From NCBI GenBank assembly GCA_022771185.1, contig JALFCJ010000294.1, positions 1 to 10,511 of the forward strand: a stretch of DNA of 10,511 nucleotides, read 5' to 3'. Under the pieces are notes generated by a model. The model was not told the DNA's origin. It did not search any database and saw only the letters and a list, made by a program, of their open reading frames with translations. Shown here piece after piece: positions 1 through 5,670 of the stretch (the stretch's first letter is position 1; every line of letters starts with the position of its first letter). Position numbers and translations under genes: made by a program. The DNA comes from Spirochaetales bacterium. Its GTDB lineage: Bacteria > Spirochaetota > Spirochaetia > Sphaerochaetales > Sphaerochaetaceae.

Positions 1-828
1 TTGGTTCTCGGTGATATGGAGAAGATGCTCCACTACTGTGATTACCATGGATATCAGATGTGGGAAGTAGCCATAGAATATGAAGGCGAATCTATACTTG
101 AGTATGCCGGAGAAGTATGGAGAGTAATGAAGAAGGCCATTGAAAGAGGCCTTGAAAATGAAGGCGTACTTCCTGGCGGCCTTAAGCTACAGAGAAAGGC
201 ATGTCTATCTCATGCAAAGAGTATAGACTTTGCAGGAAGCCTGGGAAATACTTCCAGAGCCATCTCATTTGCCCTTGCAGTAAGCGAAGAAAATGCTGGG
301 GGTGGTGAGATAGTAACAGCTCCTACTTGCGGAAGCTGTGGAGTATTGCCTGGTGTTTTGTATTATCTCCAACAGGAATACAAGATTCCAGAAGTCAGAA
401 TACAGAGAGCAATTTTGACAGCAGGATTGGTTGGAAACATTGTCAAGACAAATGGCAGTATAAGCGGAGCTGAAGTCGGGTGTCAGGGCGAAGTTGGAGT
501 AGCATGTGCAATGGCTGGAGCTGCAGCTACTCAGCTTTTAGGTGGATCTATTTATCAGATAGAATATGCTGCTGAAATGGGCCTCGAACATCATTTGGGA
601 CTTACTTGTGATCCATTGATGGGACTGGTGCAGGTCCCATGCATCGAAAGAAATGCCATGGCATGTATGAGAGCCATCGACCATGCTTCTTTTGCCCTCA
701 TGGGTGATGGAAGACATAAGGTCTCTTTCGATAACGTTGTGGAAGTAATGATGGAGACAGGAACCGCGCTTCCTTCTTTATATAGAGAGACAAGCCAAGG
801 AGGATTGGCTAAGATTGTTGAAAGCTAA
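1..828 (+). CDS. sdaA: L-serine dehydratase (iron-sulfur type), C-terminal catalytic part, 5' end outside window
   Basis: Converts L-serine to pyruvate and ammonia in the cytoplasm using an oxygen-sensitive [4Fe-4S] cluster. The visible 275 residues carry the family's catalytic alpha domain: EIVTAPTCGSCGVLPG at about 103-118, NGSISGAEVGCQGEVG at 151-166 and DPLMGLVQVPCIERNA at 204-219. Cys161, Cys203 and Cys214 are spaced 42 and 11 residues apart, which matches the cluster cysteines I recall for the Legionella enzyme (343, 385, 396). The frame is open at base 1, and the first codon (TTG) has no visible upstream signal. Residues before about 60 resemble the linker of single-chain enzymes of about 400 residues, so the N-terminal beta domain is probably just off the left edge. 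The protein ends GGLAKIVES, without the terminal cysteine found in some relatives. It is convergent with azlD and followed at once by a terminator. Function is confident; the completeness of the gene cannot be judged. Confidence 0.95.
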   Translation: MVLGDMEKMLHYCDYHGYQMWEVAIEYEGESILEYAGEVWRVMKKAIERGLENEGVLPGGLKLQRKACLSHAKSIDFAGSLGNTSRAISFALAVSEENAGGGEIVTAPTCGSCGVLPGVLYYLQQEYKIPEVRIQRAILTAGLVGNIVKTNGSISGAEVGCQGEVGVACAMAGAAATQLLGGSIYQIEYAAEMGLEHHLGLTCDPLMGLVQVPCIERNAMACMRAIDHASFALMGDGRHKVSFDNVVEVMMETGTALPSLYRETSQGGLAKIVES

Positions 829-901
829 AAAAGATAGCCCAATGATCTCTTTTATTAAATAATTAATATTATTCTTTGAGATATTAGGCTATTGTTTTTT
901 T
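827..901. terminator. Bidirectional rho-independent terminator between sdaA and azlD
   Basis: The arms at 834-849 (starting atagcc) and 878-892 (ending ggctat) form a long stem with one mismatch and one bulged base. The AT-rich loop can itself pair (aataat with attatt). On the plus strand a T run follows at 895-901. On the minus strand the A run at 827-832 reads as a T run after the stem. The hairpin can therefore end sdaA transcription rightwards and azlCD transcription leftwards. Confidence 0.75.
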
Positions 902-902
902 C

Positions 903-933
903 ATGGGTGCTGTTTATTGCACCCATAGTTTTT
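903..933 (+). terminator. Second hairpin in the sdaA/azlD convergent gap
   Basis: A perfect 8-bp stem, atgggtgc (903-910) with gcacccat (919-926), has an 8-base loop. It is followed on the plus strand by agttttt (927-933), so it can act as a back-up terminator for sdaA. On the minus strand it lies 5 bases after the azlD stop codon but has no T run after it, so there it would work only as a 3' stabilising hairpin. Confidence 0.6.
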
Positions 934-1240
934 AAAGAAACAATTGGAATAATAAAGCAGTGATACATCCTGCGGCGGCTGTAACAGGAAGCCCCAGTTT
1001 AAAAAATGATGCAACTATTGCAACAATTGTTCCAGCCAAAGCGGAAGCAAAGGATCCTGTTGAATACAGAATAGAAGGAAATGTAAGGACAGCAAGTGTT
1101 ACATATGGAGCGTAGTAAAGAAAAGATCTGAAGAACTTGTTCTTTATAGGCTTACGCAGCACCAAGAGAGGAATTACTCTGATGAGGTATGTAACTACTG
1201 CCATCAATAGAATTGATATGTAGATGTACTTGTCGTTCAT
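932..1240 (-). CDS. azlD: AzlD-family branched-chain amino acid exporter, small subunit
   Basis: Small inner-membrane partner of AzlC; homologous pairs (E. coli YgaZH, Corynebacterium BrnFE) export valine, leucine, isoleucine or methionine. The 102 residues are almost all hydrophobic, with likely membrane segments at about 6-28, 40-58, 62-80 and 84-102. The family signature TYLIRVIPLLVL is seen at 17-28, followed by the conserved stretch APYVTLAVLTFPSIL at 44-58. Length is normal for AzlD (about 100-110). The ATG overlaps the azlC stop as ATGA, and an AGGAGG Shine-Dalgarno (1248-1253) sits 7 bases upstream inside the end of azlC, so the two are translationally coupled. Substrate is inferred from the family only. 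Confidence 0.9.
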   Translation of the reverse strand: MNDKYIYISILLMAVVTYLIRVIPLLVLRKPIKNKFFRSFLYYAPYVTLAVLTFPSILYSTGSFASALAGTIVAIVASFFKLGLPVTAAAGCITALLFQLFL

Positions 1241-1965
1241 TCCACTTCCTCCTCTAAGTTATTATCTTCTTCGATAGGGAAGAAGTAAGCGGCCAGTGCA
1301 GAAAGAGCGACTGTAAGAATAATTACTTTCATTCCTGTAGAAATTCCAGATAAGAAAGAAATCTTTGTAAATAGGAAACTCAACAGGGCGGAGAGAAGTA
1401 CCAATACAGCAACGACTTTATTCTCTCTGGCAGGTGGTATGATGATTGCCAAGAACATAGCATATAGTGCGATGGAGAGTGATGATGTGACTATAGGAGG
1501 TAGAATCTCTCCCATTATTCCTCCAAGGGCTGTTCCTAGTACCCATCCAGGGCAGGCTACGGACATGGCGCCTATGTTATATAAAGGTGAAATCGGAGTA
1601 TTCTGGGCCACGGAGATACCGAATATTTCATCTGTCACTCCGATTCCCATAAGCATTCTCGTTCCTGTCTTCTCTTTTGGAGAGAGCTTTATTGTCAAGG
1701 CTGCGCTCATAAGTAGGTATCGAAGGTTAATGACCAACGTTGAGATTATTAACTCAATATAAGATCCACCCTCTTCAAGAATAGAGAGAGCTGCAGCTTG
1801 ACCGGCAGAAGTATAGTTAGTGGCGCTCATTAATGCAGACTGATACCACTTTAATCCTACGTCTCCTCCTCTTATTCCAAGAGTAAAAGAGACGGCAAAA
1901 TAACCAAGGGCAATTGGAATTCCGTCAATAAGCCCCTTTCTGAAACTTTCTATGTTTCTCTTCAT
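1237..1965 (-). CDS. azlC: AzlC-family branched-chain amino acid exporter, large subunit
   Basis: Large permease subunit in the inner membrane, working with AzlD to export branched-chain amino acids. The 242 residues show the family layout: KGLIDGIPIALGYFAVSFTLG at the N-terminus, TNYTSAGQAAAL at 49-60, INLRYLLMSAAL at 79-90 and TDEIFGISVA at 111-120, then hydrophobic segments near 132-152, 160-178, 182-201 and 212-229. A short acidic tail rich in Glu closes the protein. The start shown is the first ATG of the frame and gives a normal N-terminus, but no Shine-Dalgarno precedes it; the only G-rich stretch is about 22 bases upstream, within a hairpin. It lies 58 bases after leuS on the same strand with no good promoter in the gap, so it is probably expressed by read-through from leuS. 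Confidence 0.92.
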   Translation of the reverse strand: MKRNIESFRKGLIDGIPIALGYFAVSFTLGIRGGDVGLKWYQSALMSATNYTSAGQAAALSILEEGGSYIELIISTLVINLRYLLMSAALTIKLSPKEKTGTRMLMGIGVTDEIFGISVAQNTPISPLYNIGAMSVACPGWVLGTALGGIMGEILPPIVTSSLSIALYAMFLAIIIPPARENKVVAVLVLLSALLSFLFTKISFLSGISTGMKVIILTVALSALAAYFFPIEEDNNLEEEVE

Positions 1966-1983
1966 GATTAATACACATTTAAA

Positions 1984-2010
1984 GAAGCCCCCGTTTCCGG
2001 GGACATCTTC
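1984..2010 (-). terminator. GNRA-capped hairpin between leuS and azlC
   Basis: On the minus strand the RNA folds as GAAG-(atgt)-CCCCG-GAAA-CGGGG-(g)-CTTC. This is a strong 5-bp GC core closed by a GAAA tetraloop, with an outer 4-bp stem, and it begins 13 bases after the leuS stop codon. Only a weak U stretch (tttaaat) follows, so termination is probably partial. Because azlC starts about 18 bases after the hairpin, it may set the leuS:azlCD expression ratio or stabilise the 3' end of leuS mRNA. Confidence 0.55.
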
Positions 2011-2023
2011 TGCTTATGACATA

Positions 2024-4537
2024 TTATTTGACAACGATGTTCACAAGTTTTCCTGGAACTACAATCTCCTTGACAACTACCTTTCCATCTGTCCACTTCT
2101 TCACAGCTTCATCATTCTTAGCTGCAGCGAGCATATCATCCTTGGAGATTTCTCTTGCTACTTTCAGCTTTGCTCTGACTTTACCGTTAATCTGGACAAC
2201 AACTTCGATTTCATCGTCTTTTGTCTTCTCTTCATCGTATACAGGCCATGGAGCCTTTGATACAGATGGCTCGTGTCCCAGCATAGACCAAAGTTCTTCA
2301 GCAAGGTGTGGTGTGTAAGGAGAGAGAAGGAGAGTCAAAGTCTCGAGGCAGACTTTAGGAATCTCTGTCTCTTTGTTCATCTCGTTTACATAGACCATCA
2401 TCTGAGAAATTGCAGTGTTGAAGTTTAGTGTAGCTGTATCGTCAGTGACTTTTTTTATGGTCTTATGCATCATCTTCTCCAAGTTCTTTGAAGGAGCCTT
2501 GTCAACAATAGTTTTCTCTGTTGCGATTCTCCAGACTCTGTCAAGGAATCTGTAGACACCGATGAAGCCCTGAGTAGCCCATGGCTTTGACTCTGTGAGA
2601 GGACCCATGAACATTTCATACATTCTTACGCTGTCTGCACCATAGTCCCTGATAAAGTCATCTGGATTGATGACGTTCTTGAGAGACTTGGACATTTTTG
2701 CAATGACCTGGGTAAGTTCTTCTCCTGTCTCTTTATCGAAGTACTTGCCGTCTCTCTCTTCAACCATATCTGTAGGTACAAGCGACTTGTTTGGCTTCTG
2801 ATAAGCAAAGGATGTGATCATACCTTGGTTTACAAGGCGCTTGAAAGGCTCTGGAGTATGGACGATTCCTGCATCAAAGAGAACCTGATGCCAGAATCTA
2901 GCATACAAGAGATGGAGAACAGCATGTTCTGCTCCTCCTACATAGAGGTCTACAGGCATCCAGTATTTCTCTTTCTCTTCGTCTACAAAAGCGTTGTTGT
3001 TTTTCGGATCGATATATCTGAGATAGTACCAACAAGAACCAGCCCACTGAGGCATAGTATTGGTTTCTCTCTTTGCATCTGCACCGCAGACAGGACACTT
3101 GCAGTTTACCCAGCTGTCAACATTTGCCAATGGACTTTCTCCTGTTCCGCTTGGTTCATATTTATCGACCTTAGGAAGAGTGAGTGGAAGCTGATCTTCA
3201 GGGACAGGAACAGTTCCGCAGTGAGGGCAGTGTACAAGAGGAATAGGCTCACCCCAATATCTCTGGCGTGAGAATACCCAGTCTCTGAGCTTATAGTTCA
3301 CAGCCTTATGGCCGCATTTGTGCTCTTCAAGATACTCAAGACACTTCTCGATTGCGTCTTTCTTATTCAGTCCGTTGAGCCACTCTGAGTTGACATGCTC
3401 TCCGTCTTCTGTCCAAGGCTCTTCCTGTACATCTACCTTGCTCTTCAAGACTTCGATGATAGGAAGATTGAACTTCTTTGCAAACTCCCAGTCTCTTTCG
3501 TCGTGGGCAGGGACAGCCATGATGGCTCCTGTACCATAAGAGATAAGTACATAGTCGGCAATCCATATAGGAAGCTTCTTTCCATTTATCGGGTTGATGG
3601 CATAAGAACCGGAGAATACACCTGTCTTCTCTTTAGCCAAATCTGTTCTTTCAAGATCAGATTTGTGCTTAGTGACTTCAAGATACTCTTCTACAGCCTT
3701 TTTCTGCTCCGGTGTAGTGAGTTTCTCAACAAGAGGATGCTCTGGTGCAATAACCATATAAGTTGCACCGAAGAGAGTATCACAACGTGTTGTGTACACT
3801 TCGAGATAGTCGTCGCTCTTCTCAAGCTTAAAGAATACTGCTGCACCTTCACTTCTACCGATCCAGTTGCGCTGCATTGTCTTTACAGATTCCGGCCAAT
3901 CAAGGTCATCCAAGCCCTTGAGAAGTCTGTCACCATAGGCGGTGATCTTAAGCATCCACTGTCTGATGTTCTTCTTCTCGACCTTGGTTCCGCATCTTTC
4001 GCATCTGCCTTCTTTTACTTCTTCGTTTGCAAGTCCTGTCTTACATGAAGGACACCAGTTGATAGGAGTGTGTGCTTCATAAGCCAATCCCTTCTTGTAA
4101 AGCTGAAGGAAAATCCACTGTGTCCACTTATAATAATCTTCGTCACAGGTACTGATCTCTCTGTCCCAGTCATAGGAGAAGCCGAGGCTCTTTATTTGAC
4201 GACGGAAGTTGTTGATGTTCTTGTTTGTGGTGATATAGGGGTGTGTCCCTGTCTTGATTGCATAATTCTCTGCAGGAAGGCCAAAAGAATCGAATCCCAT
4301 TGGATGAAGGACGTTATATCCATTCATTCTTAGGAATCTGGAATATATATCTGTGGCTGTATATCCTTCAGGGTGTCCTACATGAAGACCTGCTCCTGAT
4401 GGATAAGGAAACATATCAAGCACATAAGCCCTTTTTTCTTTAGGGTAAGAAGGATCTTCTTCGGCTTTGAATGTTTTATTCTCTTCCCAGTATTTCTGCC
4501 ATTTAGGCTCTATTTCATTAAACGGGTATTTGCTCAT
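2024..4537 (-). CDS. leuS: Leucyl-tRNA synthetase
   Basis: Class I aminoacyl-tRNA synthetase that charges tRNA-Leu in the cytoplasm. The 837 residues are full length for bacterial LeuRS. In order: the HIGH-type motif HVGH at 52-55 after FPYPSGAGL; a zinc-site pattern CPSC (162-165) with CERC (179-182); the CP1 editing domain, with TTRCDTLFG at 249-257 and YGTGAIMAVPAHDERDW at 334-350 holding the conserved editing Asp346; SRQRYWGEPIP at 423-433; a second Cys cluster at 437-440 and 479-484; KMSKS at 614-618; and an anticodon-binding and C-terminal region from about 670. The proline usual in TTRPDT is cysteine here, a substitution I believe also occurs in related bacteria. The ATG at 4537 gives the normal N-terminus, and no Shine-Dalgarno is visible before it. 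azlCD follow on the same strand. Confidence 0.98.
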   Translation of the reverse strand: MSKYPFNEIEPKWQKYWEENKTFKAEEDPSYPKEKRAYVLDMFPYPSGAGLHVGHPEGYTATDIYSRFLRMNGYNVLHPMGFDSFGLPAENYAIKTGTHPYITTNKNINNFRRQIKSLGFSYDWDREISTCDEDYYKWTQWIFLQLYKKGLAYEAHTPINWCPSCKTGLANEEVKEGRCERCGTKVEKKNIRQWMLKITAYGDRLLKGLDDLDWPESVKTMQRNWIGRSEGAAVFFKLEKSDDYLEVYTTRCDTLFGATYMVIAPEHPLVEKLTTPEQKKAVEEYLEVTKHKSDLERTDLAKEKTGVFSGSYAINPINGKKLPIWIADYVLISYGTGAIMAVPAHDERDWEFAKKFNLPIIEVLKSKVDVQEEPWTEDGEHVNSEWLNGLNKKDAIEKCLEYLEEHKCGHKAVNYKLRDWVFSRQRYWGEPIPLVHCPHCGTVPVPEDQLPLTLPKVDKYEPSGTGESPLANVDSWVNCKCPVCGADAKRETNTMPQWAGSCWYYLRYIDPKNNNAFVDEEKEKYWMPVDLYVGGAEHAVLHLLYARFWHQVLFDAGIVHTPEPFKRLVNQGMITSFAYQKPNKSLVPTDMVEERDGKYFDKETGEELTQVIAKMSKSLKNVINPDDFIRDYGADSVRMYEMFMGPLTESKPWATQGFIGVYRFLDRVWRIATEKTIVDKAPSKNLEKMMHKTIKKVTDDTATLNFNTAISQMMVYVNEMNKETEIPKVCLETLTLLLSPYTPHLAEELWSMLGHEPSVSKAPWPVYDEEKTKDDEIEVVVQINGKVRAKLKVAREISKDDMLAAAKNDEAVKKWTDGKVVVKEIVVPGKLVNIVVK

Positions 4538-4563
4538 AGCGACAGTTTATCAACATGAAAAGA

Positions 4564-4572
4564 AAAATACCA
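4564..4572 (-). promoter_or_regulatory. Possible leuS promoter (extended -10)
   Basis: The minus strand reads TGG-TATTTT, an extended -10 type element (-10 at 4564-4569), with a poor -35 candidate TTCCAT 16 bases upstream of the -10. Transcription would begin near 4557, leaving a leader of about 20 bases before the leuS ATG, with no Shine-Dalgarno in it. This is based on position and motif only. Confidence 0.35.
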
Positions 4573-4664
4573 CACTCGATGCAATATGGAAGAGAAATGT
4601 ATTTCATTTTTCTCAAAGTTTTAACGAAAGGTAAGGAGTTAAGACTATTCTTTCAGCTTTTTGG

Positions 4665-4693
4665 TTAAAGCTAAATACAGTTTGCTATATAAT
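4665..4693 (+). promoter_or_regulatory. Sigma70-like promoter in the gap, with no clear gene behind it
   Basis: TTAAAG (4665-4670), a 17-base spacer and a perfect TATAAT (4688-4693) face right, predicting a start near 4700. The only coding potential downstream on this strand is a 25-codon micro-ORF. The transcript would run antisense into the exported-protein gene unless terminated. AT-rich gaps yield such matches by chance, so confidence is modest. Confidence 0.35.
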
Positions 4694-4767
4694 ATGTTTA
4701 AAGGCTCATATTAAAATGTCTTAGAGAAAACACGGATGCAGAAAATACTATCTTTAGGGTAGATTCG

Positions 4768-4845
4768 ATGCAGTTCCTTACGTTAATTCTTCAATCAGCG
4801 ATACAAAAAACTTTTAGGAGAATAAACATGGGAAGAGAAAGGTAA
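4768..4845 (+). other. Micro-ORF with an internal Shine-Dalgarno and ATG
   Basis: A 25-codon frame starts at ATG 4768 and ends at TAA 4843-4845. Its N-terminal half is hydrophobic (MQFLTLILQSAI) and the rest basic (KTFRRINMGRER). Inside it, AGGAG at 4816-4820 lies 7 bases before an in-frame ATG at 4828, which would give a peptide of only five residues (MGRER). Together with the upstream TATAAT promoter this could be a small peptide gene, a regulatory upstream ORF, or the start of a decayed gene. It may also be chance. I recognise no family. Confidence 0.2.
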
Positions 4846-4931
4846 AGCAATAAACAACCCCTTAATTAAGTAAATCTGATAATAAAAAAGGATAAAACTA
4901 TATTTCTCTCTGCTTTATTTTTGGCATGGGA

Positions 4932-5540
4932 TCATAATGGTATTTCAGCTCCCACTCTTGTAGTCATTACTGTTGCTGCAAGAGCTCCGAAAGGAGTATC
5001 AGGGTAGACAAAGCCTTTGGTTATGTTCTCTGTAGAATCTGGTATATCATTTTCAGGAGATGGAGTATTTGCATATGAATACTCATATGTAAACAAAGGG
5101 ACACTTGCTTCTAGGAAAAAGACTATTCCGTTATTGTTCGAAATAGAAGTTCGCATAGAAATAGAAGAAGTCGCCGCATAATCCAAAGCTCCTACTAGGC
5201 AATACGTGACACAACCTCCCACTCCTATGGATAGTTCATATTTCGGGTGTGGAATCAGATCATATCTCGCATAGACATCTGCCCCACCAAAAGCTACCGC
5301 ACCGATTAAAAATCCAGATATCGGCCGAAAGTTTGTACAGAGCATGACAAGGGCCGCATTAAGCGCAGATGATGATACCGTTCCTCCTATTTCGAATCTC
5401 CCGCTTCGATAGCCGACTCCTACTCCTGATGAGAATATACCTACCGAACTATAATAGTGTAGGCCGTCTTCTGATGAAGCAAACAAACTGAGGGGGCATA
5501 AGAGTAATAAGACAAATACAATAAGCATTATTCTTTTCAT
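4932..5540 (-). CDS. Exported protein of unknown function, possibly a small outer-membrane beta-barrel
   Basis: I do not recognise a family. The 202 residues start with a clear signal peptide: basic MKR, a hydrophobic run to about residue 20, and a likely signal peptidase I site after Ala21 (SLFA/SSEDG). Cys15 lies inside the hydrophobic core and does not form a normal lipobox. The mature part is rich in Gly, Ser and aromatic residues in alternating patterns (SVGIFSSGVGVGYRSGRFEIGG at about 32-53 in sequence order; YELSIGVGG at 101-109; VFFLEASVPLF at 140-150), as expected for beta strands of an outer-membrane barrel. A Pro/Asn/Asp-rich stretch at about 158-172 could be a surface loop. Cys68, Cys110 and Cys114 remain in the mature protein. 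The start is supported by GGAGG (5548-5552) 7 bases upstream. It is transcribed divergently from parE and appears to stand alone. Confidence 0.8.
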   Translation of the reverse strand: MKRIMLIVFVLLLLCPLSLFASSEDGLHYYSSVGIFSSGVGVGYRSGRFEIGGTVSSSALNAALVMLCTNFRPISGFLIGAVAFGGADVYARYDLIPHPKYELSIGVGGCVTYCLVGALDYAATSSISMRTSISNNNGIVFFLEASVPLFTYEYSYANTPSPENDIPDSTENITKGFVYPDTPFGALAATVMTTRVGAEIPL

Positions 5541-5558
5541 TTTTACGCCTCCATGAAA

Positions 5559-5587
5559 ATTCTATCATGCATGACTTATGTTCTGAA
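5559..5587 (-). promoter_or_regulatory. Possible promoter of the exported-protein gene
   Basis: On the minus strand TTCAGA (5582-5587), a 17-base spacer and TAGAAT (5559-5564) form a fair sigma70-like match. The predicted start near 5552 would place GGAGG at the very 5' end of the mRNA, a leader of about 12 bases. The spacer contains a perfect 10-bp palindrome, tcatgcatga, at 5565-5574. Confidence 0.35.
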
Positions 5588-5603
5588 AGAAATTCTTTCA
5601 AAA
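5581..5603. repeat. Inverted repeat in the divergent control region (candidate operator)
   Basis: TGAAAGAA-a-TTCTTTCA at 5584-5600 is a perfect 8-bp inverted repeat around one central base, extendable by two further pairs after one mismatch. It overlaps the -35 candidate of the exported-protein gene and lies about 31 bases upstream of the parE -35. The geometry fits a dimeric repressor site, but I cannot name a regulator and no regulator gene is in the window. Confidence 0.4.
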
Positions 5604-5633
5604 GAAGAGATTAAAACAATTGAAAATCCAAGT

Positions 5634-5663
5634 TTGAAGAAGTAGAAGAAATGACGCTATAAT
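5634..5663 (+). promoter_or_regulatory. parE operon promoter, predicting a leaderless mRNA
   Basis: TTGAAG (5634-5639), an 18-base spacer and a perfect TATAAT (5658-5663) lie immediately before parE. Only seven bases separate the -10 from the ATG at 5671, so transcription should begin at or within a base or so of the start codon. There is no Shine-Dalgarno, and an in-frame TAA at 5665-5667 rules out an upstream start. Confidence 0.65.
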
Positions 5664-5670
5664 ATAAATT

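Larger units (their letters stand above)
4538..4931. other. 394-bp gap upstream of leuS without a convincing gene
   Basis: AT-rich sequence between leuS and the exported-protein gene, both on the minus strand. It holds the possible leuS promoter, a plus-strand promoter at 4665-4693, a perfect agcttt/aaagct hairpin near 4656-4673 without a T run, and a micro-ORF at 4768-4845. Three gatgca words occur at 4578-4583, 4735-4740 and 4767-4772. Near 4887-4922 there is only a weak AT hairpin (ataaa with tttat) that could end the exported-protein transcript. No tRNA, T-box or other known RNA is recognised. Confidence 0.6.

Noticed and set aside
3395..4048. A 217-codon plus-strand open frame, with several shorter ones, antisense to leuS
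   Set aside because: It lies wholly opposite a confident full-length leuS, has odd Cys/Phe/Leu-rich composition and shows no ribosome site; it is a shadow frame.
4579..4668. A 29-codon plus-strand ORF (starts MQYGREMYF, hydrophobic and basic) upstream of leuS
   Set aside because: No Shine-Dalgarno, it overlaps the likely leuS promoter region, and it is within chance for AT-rich sequence. A type I toxin idea has no supporting antisense RNA signal.
4538..4700. T-box or leucine-responsive leader upstream of leuS
   Set aside because: No TGGNACC-type T-box sequence or matching terminator/antiterminator is seen, and the likely leader is only about 20 bases.
4861..4870. Perfect palindrome cttaattaag
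   Set aside because: Short AT-only-core palindromes are expected by chance here; no promoter or repeat copy accompanies it.
5477..5540. Lipoprotein signal for the exported protein (Cys15)
   Set aside because: The cysteine is in the middle of the hydrophobic core, preceded by Leu residues rather than a lipobox, and a better signal peptidase I site follows at Ala21.
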